Below are positions 1 through 7,032 of a DNA stretch of 20,571 nucleotides, in pieces. The DNA comes from UBA6821 sp044236545. GTDB taxonomy: Bacteria; Verrucomicrobiota; Verrucomicrobiia; Chthoniobacterales; UBA6821. Where the stretch lies: assembly GCA_044236545.1 (NCBI GenBank), contig JBIIGI010000046.1, positions 1-20,571 of the forward strand, given 5' to 3'. The translations under genes and the position numbers were made by a program. Below the pieces are notes generated by a model that was not told the origin of the DNA, did not search any database, and saw nothing but the letters and a program-made list of their open reading frames with translations. How positions within the stretch are numbered: position 1 is the stretch's first letter; each line of letters starts with the position of its first letter.

Positions 1-204
1 GTCGACGCGGATCGCCGTGTAGTAGGTGCGCTCTCCGGTTTGGGAGGGAAGCGCCTGCGGTGTCTGCATCGCCATGGCCTGAGGAGAGGCCGCGGGTTCG
101 GAGGGCGACGGTGGGAGGGGATCGGAGTTCTGGGCGTTGCTTTCCGGAGCATATCCGAACATCACGCCGGCCAGAATGCAGGGATGGAAGAAACGTCGAA
201 ACAT
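1..204 (-). CDS. Secreted or membrane-anchored protein, N-terminal part only
   Basis: An open frame of 68 codons starts at an ATG read leftward from 204 and runs off the left edge without a stop. The N-terminus has two arginines, then a hydrophobic stretch (about residues 8-19, CILAGVMFGYAP), then a polar Ala/Asn region, which fits a signal peptide. Residues 28-58 form a Pro/Ser/Gln-rich linker. The last visible residues, TYYTAIRVD, look like the start of a folded domain. I do not recognise the family. It lies 161 bp downstream of rng on the same strand, across a hairpin-rich gap, so it probably has its own transcription start. No Shine-Dalgarno sequence is visible before the ATG. The signal-peptide reading is an inference from a short fragment. 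Confidence 0.55.
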   Translation of the reverse strand, partial: MFRRFFHPCILAGVMFGYAPESNAQNSDPLPPSPSEPAASPQAMAMQTPQALPSQTGERTYYTAIRVD

Positions 205-365
205 GATCAAGTCAAGCTGACACAAATTCGAAAAGATGCACGCCCCGATGAGGGGCCTCGTGGCCCCGCTCGTCCCTTTTGGGAGGAGGGGGCAGGCCTT
301 CGGGGGATGTGGCTGATGTCCCCCCTTTCAGGCCCCGGGCTTCATCCCTCGCGGTCATCGGCGGA
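205..365 (-). terminator. Hairpin-rich gap downstream of rng
   Basis: This gap holds three GC-rich inverted repeats. One is a perfect 6-bp stem with a 4-nt loop at 252-267 (GGGGCC, TCGT, GGCCCC). The second is a 7-bp stem with one mismatch and a TTTT loop at 269-288. The third is a 6-bp stem at 302-324 (GGGGGA and TCCCCC). None is followed by a clean T-run on either strand, so a classic intrinsic terminator is not proven. Their place just after the rng stop suggests a role in ending or protecting the rng transcript before the next gene. Confidence 0.35.
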
Positions 366-1949
366 TCACACTTTCAGTTCCTCATTCGTCTGCTCGTTGA
401 CGACAAGGAATTTCTCGATATGCAGGCTCGGATCGGAACGGAAGGTGAGGCGTCCCGCGTAGCGGCGCTCGATGTCGACGAGGAGTTCCTCGTCCTCGGT
501 GCGAAGTCGGTTGAGCAGATCGGGATGGACTGTGACACGGAACTCGTGGATCTCGTGCTGGTGGCGCTTCATGAGGGTGTGAAGGGCCCGCTGGAGCTCA
601 ACGCTCATGGTCATGGGACTCTTCACCACCCCTTTGCCGTTGCAGTGGACGCAGTTGGTGTAGAGGGAACTGGCGAGGCTTTCCTGGGCGCGCTGGCGCG
701 TCATTTCCATGAGGCCGAGCGATGAGATCGGCAGGACATGGGTGCGGGCCTTGTCGCGGCGGAGCCTGTCGCGCATGCGCTGGTAGACGGCCTGCTGGTC
801 CTTGCGGTTCTTCATGTCGATGAAGTCGACGACGATCAGGCCGCCGATATTGCGGAGACGCAGTTGCCGGGCCACCTCGTCGGCCGCTTCCATGTTGGTC
901 TGGAAGATGGTCTTGTCCATGTCCTTGCTACCCTTGTTCCGGCCCGTGTTCACGTCGACGGCGATCATGGCCTCGGTCTCGTCGATGACCAGGTAGCCGC
1001 CGCAGGGAAGCCATACCTGGCGCAGGAAGGCATTGTCGATCTGGCTCTGGACGGCAAAGTTGTCGAAGATCGGCTTCTGGCCGCCGTAGTGATGAATCGA
1101 TTTTTTGGCGCGCTTGGAGATCTGCCCGACGAGTTCCTGCATCCGTTCGGCCGCCTTGAGGTCGTCAACATGGACGGCGTCGACATTCTCGGTGAGAAGG
1201 TCGCGGACGGTCCGCTCGACAAGGTCGGGCTCGAGGATGAGGGTCGATGCGGCGGGCTTCTCCTTCATCCCCTTCTCCACCTCGCGCCACTGGTCGAGGA
1301 GGAAGCCGAGGTCGCGGACAAAGAAGCGGGCCTTCTGTCCCTCCCCGGCGGTGCGGATGATGATGCCCATTCCTTCCGGAAGGGTGAGTTCGGTGAGGAT
1401 CTTGCGGAGGCGTGCCCGTTCCTTGGGATCCTCGATCTTGCGGGAGATGCCGCACTGGTCGTTGAAGGGCATCAGGACCATGTAACGGCCCGCCATGGAG
1501 ATGTTGGTGGTGATGCGCGGTCCTTTGGTGCCGATCGGCCCCTTGGTCACCTGGACCATCACCTCGCTACCGACGGGGTAGATGTTCGGGATATCCTTGG
1601 CGGTGAGTTTTTTCTTGGATGGAGCCTGTTTGCCAGCCCGCTGAACGGCCTCGATGCCGCTGTCGAGGGCGGCGGGGATGGCGTCCCAGAAGTGGAGGAA
1701 GGCGTTCTTCTCGAAGCCGATGTCGACGAACATGGCCTTGAGGCCATGCTCGATGTTGCGGACCTTCCCCTTGAAGATGCCGCCGACGATGTTGCGCTCG
1801 CTGTCGCGCTCGATGGAGTATTCCTCCAGCTTGCCATCCTCGAGGAGGGCTACGCGTTTTTCCAGCTTCTCACAGCTGACGATCAGTTCGATGCGGGGTC
1901 CTGATTTTTTGACGCCCAGGAAGCGTTTGACGGTTTCGATGATATTCAT
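366..1949 (-). CDS. rng: Ribonuclease G/E family endoribonuclease
   Basis: A 527-residue protein of the RNase E/G family, single-strand-specific Mg-dependent endoribonucleases that mature rRNA and start mRNA decay. An S1-type RNA-binding region spans about residues 50-155. The 5'-monophosphate pocket motif IIIRTAG lies at 196-202, with the Arg-Thr pair at 199-200. The catalytic Asp residues lie in AVDVNTG (D332) and VVDFIDM (D375 to D378). The zinc-link cysteines are C433 and C436 in NCVHCNGKG. The long C-terminal scaffold of E. coli RNase E is absent, so the length fits RNase G. It follows mrdA by 155 bp; in E. coli rng also sits next to mreBCD, so the neighbourhood is conserved. The ATG at 1949 starts directly with MNIIETVKRFLG and has no Shine-Dalgarno sequence. 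Assignment to G rather than a short E is by length only. Confidence 0.96.
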   Translation of the reverse strand: MNIIETVKRFLGVKKSGPRIELIVSCEKLEKRVALLEDGKLEEYSIERDSERNIVGGIFKGKVRNIEHGLKAMFVDIGFEKNAFLHFWDAIPAALDSGIEAVQRAGKQAPSKKKLTAKDIPNIYPVGSEVMVQVTKGPIGTKGPRITTNISMAGRYMVLMPFNDQCGISRKIEDPKERARLRKILTELTLPEGMGIIIRTAGEGQKARFFVRDLGFLLDQWREVEKGMKEKPAASTLILEPDLVERTVRDLLTENVDAVHVDDLKAAERMQELVGQISKRAKKSIHHYGGQKPIFDNFAVQSQIDNAFLRQVWLPCGGYLVIDETEAMIAVDVNTGRNKGSKDMDKTIFQTNMEAADEVARQLRLRNIGGLIVVDFIDMKNRKDQQAVYQRMRDRLRRDKARTHVLPISSLGLMEMTRQRAQESLASSLYTNCVHCNGKGVVKSPMTMSVELQRALHTLMKRHQHEIHEFRVTVHPDLLNRLRTEDEELLVDIERRYAGRLTFRSDPSLHIEKFLVVNEQTNEELKV

Positions 1950-2104
1950 GGAATTAGGTTGTTAGGGGTTTAGACTGAAGACTGTTAGGTCTGAGGATTT
2001 CTTTGAATGCGATTCGTTAAATTTGATGATTGTTGTTTGTTGTCGGTGATTTGGAAAATGGTTTGAGTTGATGCTAACAGTCTAAAAGTCTTCAGCCTAG
2101 AAGG
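1950..2104 (-). promoter_or_regulatory. AT-rich structured leader between mrdA and rng
   Basis: Counted by hand, 1951-2100 has 56 G+C in 150 bases (37%), far below the flanking genes. On the transcribed (minus) strand it is A/C-rich and poor in G through the centre. A 14-bp inverted repeat flanks it: CTGAAGACTGTTAG at 1975-1988 pairs with CTAACAG (2074-2080) plus TCTTCAG (2089-2095), with 8 unpaired bases between the two halves. It encloses an 85-nt loop. The word TTAGACTG or its complement occurs at 1970-1977, 2078-2085 and 2109-2116. No Shine-Dalgarno precedes the rng ATG. A regulatory role is inferred from position and structure only. Confidence 0.4.
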
Positions 2105-4297
2105 CTAATTAGACTGCTTCGGCACGGCCGATCGGCCGCCTCCGAGAAAATTGAAGAATTTCTGGAGGCCGCCCTGCGGACGCGGCTTGTTGTTCGCTCT
2201 GCTGTCGGCCTCCTCCTTGATGTCCGGGGTCGCTCCGGAGGATCCCCCGGCGCCCCCCCCGTCGGATGCTTCGGCGGGCGCATCAGGAACCGGGTCGGTG
2301 TCGGCTCCGTACTGCGAGGGGAATTCCTTGGAGAAGTCAATTCCCGCAATGTGCTGGAAGTTGCCCTGCGCGGGTTCCAGCGCAGTCAGCTTGACCTCCG
2401 CCCCTTCCTCCATGGCGAAGATCTGCTCGAGAATCTTGGCGGCAATGGGCGCGGGGACAGATCCGCCGGACTTGGCCCCCTGAACGAAAACGCAGACAAC
2501 ATAGCGAGGGTTGTCGTACGGGGCGAAGCAGAGGAACCAGGTGTGATTGTCCTTTTCGCGGCCGCGCCAGAACTGGGCCGTGCCGGTCTTGCCCGCGACC
2601 ACGACGTTCTTGAGCTTGGCCTTGGAGGCGGTGCCCCCGTCGGCGTTGACCACCTTCCACATCCCCTTGCGCACTTTCTCGACCTGCTCGGCGGTGAATC
2701 CCCCCTCCTTGGTGATGTCGGCGCGGATCTTGACGGGCTCCTCCTTCAGGACCTTGCCGTCCTGGTCGACCACCCTGTCGACAAGGCGGGGTTGGTAGAC
2801 GATCCCCCCGTTGGCGACGGCGGAGCAGAGCATCGCCATCTGCAACGGAGTTGCGAGGACGTACCCCTGGCCGATCGAGACGTTTGCCGTGTGACCGGGG
2901 CTCCAGTGCTCGCGGGGGTAGTTCTGCGCCAGCCAGGCGGGACCGGGAAGAATGCCGGAGGCCTCGTTGTTGAGTGGCAGCCCGGTCTTCTGCCCGAGGC
3001 CGAGCATCCCGCCGACGGCGTCGATCTGGTCGATCCCGGCGGCGTTCCCATACTGGAAGAAGAAGGCGTTGCAGGAGTTCTTGATCGCCTCGCTCAAGTC
3101 CTGGTGACCATGCGGCGGCTTCTGCGGCTTTGCTGTCAGAACCCAGCACTTCATGAACTTGTCCCCGTACTGGACGCCGCCCGTGCAGTCGAATTCCTTG
3201 ATGCCCACGCCGGCGCGGATGCCGGCCAAGGCGGTGCAGAGCTTGAAGATGGACCCGGGAGCGTAGGCGTTGATCGCCCGGTTCATGAGGGGATCGGTCT
3301 GGTCCTTGGCCAGTTTTTCCCAGTCGCTCTTGGAAATCGAGGGAATGAACTGGTTGGGATCGAACGACGGGACGGAGGCCATCGCCAGGATCTCCCCGGT
3401 GTTTGGATCCACGACGACGGCCGCCCCGCGACCCACCACGCGGAGCGCCTTTTCGACGATGTGCTGGATGCGGGCGTCGATCGTGAGGAGGACCTTGGCA
3501 CCCGCCTTCGGTTCGATGCGGGAATCCTCGCCGTCAATGACCCCGCGGGCATTGCGTTGAAGGAATCGGGTGCCCGGGGTGCCGCGGAGCACGTCGTCGT
3601 AGGCCTCCTCGATCTGGGCCTTTCCCTCGATGTCGGGTTGGTAGAAGTTGAACTGAGAGGCCTCCACCTTGTCGATTTCCTTGGGAATGCCGACATAGCC
3701 GAAGAGGTGGGGCGCCAGTGCGCCGTAGACATAGTGCCTCACCGGCTTGAGCGTCACGGTGACGCCGGGGAGGTCGAGGTTGTTCTCGCTGAAGCGGGCC
3801 ATGGTCTCGAAATCGAGATCCTGCCGGTAGACAAATGGAACCTCGGCGTTGTCGCGGAAATGGATCTGAAGCTTGCGCGAGTTGTAGTCACCGGCGAGCC
3901 CCAGTTTCTCGAGACGCGGCACGATCGATTCGTTGACGATCCTGATGATGTCGGGTTCCTCCTTATTGACCGGCATGCCGTGATCCAGGCCCCGGTAGCG
4001 GCGTTTCGGAACCGAGCCGTGCTCCTCCTTCCATGCGCGGATGATGTCGGGAAGGTAAAATTCCACCTCCATGCTGGCACGGTTTTCGACGAGCGGAACG
4101 CCGCGGCGGTCGCAGATCTCGCCCCGCACGGCGGGAAGCCGCACGGTGAGCTGCGAGTGCCCCTTCACGCGGGCCCTGTAGGCATCGCCCCGGATGATCT
4201 GCACATAGGCCATGCGCCCCAGCAGGATGAGCAGGGCGACGGCGACCAGTCCCGAAAGGATCAGGATTTTGCCGTTGGATGACTCCGATTCCTTCAT
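2105..4297 (-). CDS. mrdA: Penicillin-binding protein 2, elongasome transpeptidase
   Basis: A 730-residue class B penicillin-binding protein that cross-links peptidoglycan during lateral wall growth, working with MreBCD and a RodA polymerase. A short cytoplasmic tail is followed by one membrane helix (about residues 11-31). The dimerisation/pedestal region runs to about 240 and includes RGEICDRRG near 58-66. The transpeptidase domain follows, with the active-site serine in SIFK (349-352), SCN (408-410) and KTGT (570-573). All three motifs are intact. After about residue 640 there is an extra C-terminal tail, Gly/Ser/Ala-rich at 675-690 and basic and Pro/Gln-rich near 700-712. The start lies 4 bp after the mreD stop, so the pair is probably translationally coupled. 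The tail is unlike the usual shorter PBP2 end. PBP2 rather than PBP3 (FtsI) is chosen from the mre context and the N-terminal region. Confidence 0.95.
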   Translation of the reverse strand: MKESESSNGKILILSGLVAVALLILLGRMAYVQIIRGDAYRARVKGHSQLTVRLPAVRGEICDRRGVPLVENRASMEVEFYLPDIIRAWKEEHGSVPKRRYRGLDHGMPVNKEEPDIIRIVNESIVPRLEKLGLAGDYNSRKLQIHFRDNAEVPFVYRQDLDFETMARFSENNLDLPGVTVTLKPVRHYVYGALAPHLFGYVGIPKEIDKVEASQFNFYQPDIEGKAQIEEAYDDVLRGTPGTRFLQRNARGVIDGEDSRIEPKAGAKVLLTIDARIQHIVEKALRVVGRGAAVVVDPNTGEILAMASVPSFDPNQFIPSISKSDWEKLAKDQTDPLMNRAINAYAPGSIFKLCTALAGIRAGVGIKEFDCTGGVQYGDKFMKCWVLTAKPQKPPHGHQDLSEAIKNSCNAFFFQYGNAAGIDQIDAVGGMLGLGQKTGLPLNNEASGILPGPAWLAQNYPREHWSPGHTANVSIGQGYVLATPLQMAMLCSAVANGGIVYQPRLVDRVVDQDGKVLKEEPVKIRADITKEGGFTAEQVEKVRKGMWKVVNADGGTASKAKLKNVVVAGKTGTAQFWRGREKDNHTWFLCFAPYDNPRYVVCVFVQGAKSGGSVPAPIAAKILEQIFAMEEGAEVKLTALEPAQGNFQHIAGIDFSKEFPSQYGADTDPVPDAPAEASDGGGAGGSSGATPDIKEEADSRANNKPRPQGGLQKFFNFLGGGRSAVPKQSN

Positions 4298-4301
4298 GGC
4301 G

Positions 4302-4856
4302 TCACCGGTCGAAGTCGGGCTGTTTGGCGGTCTGCGATCCCTCCTGTGAGAGCGGGACCAGCGATCGCAGCATCAGGTAGAGGAGAGGAGCGATCAGAAG
4401 CGCGGCCGCCGAAGGGACCGCGATGCGCAGCAATGCGGCCTGGTCGAGTGGGAACCCCCCGCGCACGATGCAGAGCATCACGAACTCCCCCCCCAGAAGC
4501 GTGAGGGTCACCAGGGCGCTTCCCAAGGCGTGAAGCTCCCAGCGCATTCCGTGCGTGGTCTCGCTGGTCATTTGCAGCAAGATCGCCCAGCAGAGGAAGA
4601 AAACAACCGTCCAGGTGAGCCCGAACTCCGCTTGGCCTGCCTGGACCTGCAGGAGAAGCAGGCCCTGGACAACCGCCGTTGTCAGGGCGAAGAAGAGGGC
4701 GGGCAGGAGAGGGAGAGCGAGGACGCCGAAGCAGAAGACGACCGGGAGGAGTTGGATCCGCTCCTTCGAGGGGGGGATCTCCGGAAGCATGTCCTGGATC
4801 CCCACCGAAAGGAAAAGCATCACCAGGAGCAGGGGGAGGAGAAGTGCCGGTTTCAT
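4302..4856 (-). CDS. mreD: MreD-like rod-shape membrane protein
   Basis: A 184-residue, strongly hydrophobic protein with about five membrane segments, near residues 4-20, 35-58, 60-76, 82-97 and 110-132, and a further one near 143-165. The tail is short and polar (SQEGSQTAKQPDFDR). MreD family members are small integral membrane proteins of the elongasome that bridge MreC and PBP2. Sequence identity in this family is low, so the name rests mainly on size, topology and its place between mreC and mrdA. The ATG overlaps the mreC stop in an ATGA (4853-4856), indicating translational coupling. The tract PSKERIQLLPVVFCFG after the first helix is the kind of juxtamembrane turn seen in MreD proteins. 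Confidence 0.8.
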   Translation of the reverse strand: MKPALLLPLLLVMLFLSVGIQDMLPEIPPSKERIQLLPVVFCFGVLALPLLPALFFALTTAVVQGLLLLQVQAGQAEFGLTWTVVFFLCWAILLQMTSETTHGMRWELHALGSALVTLTLLGGEFVMLCIVRGGFPLDQAALLRIAVPSAAALLIAPLLYLMLRSLVPLSQEGSQTAKQPDFDR

Positions 4857-5650
4857 TTCGCCCCCGTCACGACAAAGACTTCCTCGAGGCTGCCAGGATC
4901 GGCGGCGGGTTCGAGGATGGCCTCGCCATCGAGTTCACGGGCGCGAAAGCTTTTCACCGTGCCAAGCGCGATGCCCGAGGGGAAAACCCCTCCGCTCACT
5001 CCCGCTGTGTAAACTTTCTGTCCCGGCTGGAGATCAGCCAGCTTGCTTAAAAAGGTCATTTGAAGATCACCCGCCGGGGCGCGTGTTCCGGAGCAGATCC
5101 CCTGCTCCCTCGTCCCCTCCACCTTGGCGGCCACCTTGCAGTTTTCGTCGGTGACGAGCACCACCTCGGCGATATCCGTTGAGACGGCGGTCGTCTTGCC
5201 GATCAATCCCCGGTCGGTGATGACCGGCATGTCCGGGGCGATTCCGTCCTTGGAGCCGCGGTTGATCTTGATCGTGCTCCACCAGGCGTTGGCATCGTGT
5301 CCGAGCACCGCCGCGGGGACGAGGCGGAAGGAAGAGCGCTCCCTGTAACCGAGAATGCCGCGAAGGTGGGCGTTGTCCTCCTGAAGATCGCGCAGACCGT
5401 TGTTCTCGGCTCGGAGTTGGCGGTTTTCCGCGAGGAGACGCCGGTATTCGGCCTCGAGTTGCTCCAGGGTCATGAGGTCCTTGCCAAGGCTGCCGATGCT
5501 GTTCCTGACGGCATGACCCGACCGGGCGAGCGGGGAGAGCAGACCCAGCAGCCCCGACTTGAGGGCTGTCAGGGAGCGCGTTCCGAGCATGCTGAACGCA
5601 AGCACGGCCGCCACCAGGAGAGCGAGCGCAGCTATCTGAATTTTCTTCAT
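4853..5650 (-). CDS. mreC: Rod shape-determining protein MreC
   Basis: A 265-residue bitopic membrane protein of the elongasome that links cytoplasmic MreB filaments to the periplasmic wall synthases. It has one N-terminal membrane helix (about residues 5-22). A predicted coiled coil follows (about 57-100, with LEQLEAEYRRLLAENRQLR and further Leu/Asn heptads). The MreC beta-domain comes next, with recognisable pieces VPAAVLGHDANAWWSTIKIN (111-130), RGSKDGIAPDMPVI (131-144) and RGLIGK (147-152). The length is normal for the family. It starts 73 bp after mreB, with a compact inverted repeat between them, and overlaps mreD by 4 bp. Only a weak AGG lies close to the ATG. Confidence 0.93.
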   Translation of the reverse strand: MKKIQIAALALLVAAVLAFSMLGTRSLTALKSGLLGLLSPLARSGHAVRNSIGSLGKDLMTLEQLEAEYRRLLAENRQLRAENNGLRDLQEDNAHLRGILGYRERSSFRLVPAAVLGHDANAWWSTIKINRGSKDGIAPDMPVITDRGLIGKTTAVSTDIAEVVLVTDENCKVAAKVEGTREQGICSGTRAPAGDLQMTFLSKLADLQPGQKVYTAGVSGGVFPSGIALGTVKSFRARELDGEAILEPAADPGSLEEVFVVTGAK

Positions 5651-5706
5651 CCTGGACGAATCGCTGGGTTTCTCCCTGCGCGCGGGTTAAAGGAGGGGAG
5701 GGGCGT

Positions 5707-5722
5707 GGAGGCCTGGGCCTCC
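5707..5722 (-). terminator. Hairpin just after the mreB stop
   Basis: A perfect inverted repeat, GGAGGCC then TG then GGCCTCC, abuts the mreB stop codon (TAA at 5726-5724). As RNA it would form a 6-bp stem with a 4-nt loop. No T-run follows on the minus strand. An RNA-processing or mRNA-stabilising stem, or a partial attenuator between mreB and mreC, is more likely than a full terminator. Confidence 0.35.
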
Positions 5723-5723
5723 G

Positions 5724-6761
5724 TTACGACCTCGCCCGATCCGCGGCGGCGACGGCTCTCAGGAACTCGATCTCCTGGAGGGCCTTGCCCGTTCCCTCGG
5801 CGACCGCGCTGAGCGGATCCTCGGCGACATGGACTGGAAGGCCCGTCTCCTCCGCGATGAGTGTGTCGAGACCCCGTAGGAGGGCTCCGCCGCCAGCAAG
5901 CACGACGCCGCGGTCGACAAGGTCGGCCGAGAGTTCGGGAGGGCAGCGCTCCAGTGTGATGCGGACAGCCTCGACGATGCGCGAGACCGGCTCCATGAGG
6001 GCGTCGCGGATCTCCTGGGAGGTGATGGTGATGGTCTTCGGGAGTCCTGCCACGAGGTCGCGCCCCTTGACCTCCATGGTGAGTTCCTTTTCGAGCTTGT
6101 AGGCGCTGCCTAGGCGGAGCTTGATCTCCTCGGCCGTCCGTTCACCGATCATCAGGTTGTAGGCGCGCTTGAGGTACTGGACGATCGCCTCGTCAAGTTC
6201 GTCGCCAGCCACGCGGACGCTGCGGCTGAAGACGATGCCGGCCAGCGAGATGATGGCCACCTCGGTGGTGCCCCCGCCGATGTCGATGATCATGTTGCCG
6301 GCCGGGTCGGTTACAGGGAGACCCACGCCGATGGCCGCGGCCATCGGTTCCTCGATGAGGTAGACCTCCCGGGCCCCCGCATGCATCGCGGAGTCCTTGA
6401 CGGCCCGCTTCTCCACCTCGGTGATGCCGCTCGGAACGGCGATCACGACACGGGGACGGACGAAGCGGCGTTGGCCGTGGGCCTTGGTGATGAAGTGGCG
6501 AAGCATGGCCTCGGTGATCTCGAAGTCGGCGATGACGCCATCCTTGAGGGGGCGGATCGCGGAGATGTTGCCCGGCGTCCGCCCGAGCATGCGTTTGGCC
6601 TCGTCACCGACGGCCAGCACATGGGTGGTGCCCGCCTTCACGGCGACGATGGAGGGTTCGCGCAGGACAATGCCGTGGTCCTTGACGAAAACGAGGGTGT
6701 TGGCGGTTCCGAGATCGATGCCGATATCGCTGGAGAAGAATCCGAGGAGGGATTTGAACAT
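5724..6761 (-). CDS. mreB: Rod shape-determining protein MreB, bacterial actin
   Basis: A 345-residue actin-like ATPase that forms membrane-bound filaments positioning the wall-elongation machinery. Phosphate-1 motif: DIGIDLGTANT at residues 12-22. The conserved LIEEPMAAAIG lies at 135-145 and phosphate-2 (IIDIGGGTTEVA) at 158-169. The adenosine-motif region VVLAGGGALLRGLD is near the C-terminus. The N-terminus MFKSLLGFFSSD contains an amphipathic stretch of the kind that binds membranes. The frame extends 70 codons further upstream, but that extension has no family similarity, and the start at 6761 gives the standard length. No Shine-Dalgarno precedes this start. It is first in mreB-mreC-mreD-mrdA and divergent from tmk, with a 271-bp control region between. 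Confidence 0.97.
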   Translation of the reverse strand: MFKSLLGFFSSDIGIDLGTANTLVFVKDHGIVLREPSIVAVKAGTTHVLAVGDEAKRMLGRTPGNISAIRPLKDGVIADFEITEAMLRHFITKAHGQRRFVRPRVVIAVPSGITEVEKRAVKDSAMHAGAREVYLIEEPMAAAIGVGLPVTDPAGNMIIDIGGGTTEVAIISLAGIVFSRSVRVAGDELDEAIVQYLKRAYNLMIGERTAEEIKLRLGSAYKLEKELTMEVKGRDLVAGLPKTITITSQEIRDALMEPVSRIVEAVRITLERCPPELSADLVDRGVVLAGGGALLRGLDTLIAEETGLPVHVAEDPLSAVAEGTGKALQEIEFLRAVAAADRARS

Positions 6762-7032
6762 GGGTAAGGAGGGGGCTGAAGGTGAAAGGGTTTGAAGGAG
6801 TGTTGGGCGGAGGCAGGCGAGGCGAGGTGACTCTGTTCCATAAGAAGGGGAGAGCCGGACGCCGATGTGTCTTTTTCCGAGTATCATGGGATAAAACCTG
6901 ACGGCTCCGGCGTCAAGCTCCCCCTCCCGCGAAGGGGGTGATTTTGAAACCCCGGAGCGTCTCTCCGCCAAAAACGGGGAGCCGCCCTTTTAACGCTTCA
7001 ACGTCCCGATCATCCGGCTATGATCGCCCCTC
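6762..7032. promoter_or_regulatory. Divergent control region between mreB and tmk
   Basis: This gap must carry promoters for both directions. Toward mreB, a TTGACG (6916-6911, minus strand) resembles a -35 box, with T-rich sequence 14-17 bases downstream (6896-6891) as a weak -10 candidate. The -35 candidate overlaps a 5-bp inverted repeat, TGACG and CGTCA, at 6899-6915. A second GC hairpin, CCCCC and GGGGG, lies at 6920-6938. The mreB 5' leader would be over 100 nt long. These assignments are pattern matches only. Confidence 0.3.
7019..7024 (+). promoter_or_regulatory. tmk: Candidate -10 box giving a near-leaderless tmk transcript
   Basis: TATGAT differs from the TATAAT consensus at one base and lies 8 bases before the tmk ATG at 7033. 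If used, transcription would start at about 7031, leaving almost no 5' leader. This agrees with the lack of a Shine-Dalgarno sequence. The -35 side (TTCAAC at 6997-7002, 16-bp spacing) is weak. Confidence 0.3.

Noticed and set aside
738..1904. 388-codon open frame antisense to rng
   Set aside because: It is a mirror of the rng reading frame, rich in Asp/Val/Leu/Gly, with no family motif.
2351..4282. 643-codon open frame antisense to mrdA
   Set aside because: It follows the codon positions of mrdA on the other strand and has no recognisable domain. Long antisense frames are expected from GC-rich codon bias.
6762..6971. 70-codon N-terminal extension of mreB
   Set aside because: The extension has no similarity to MreB, covers the likely promoter region, and the start at 6761 gives the usual family length and N-terminus.
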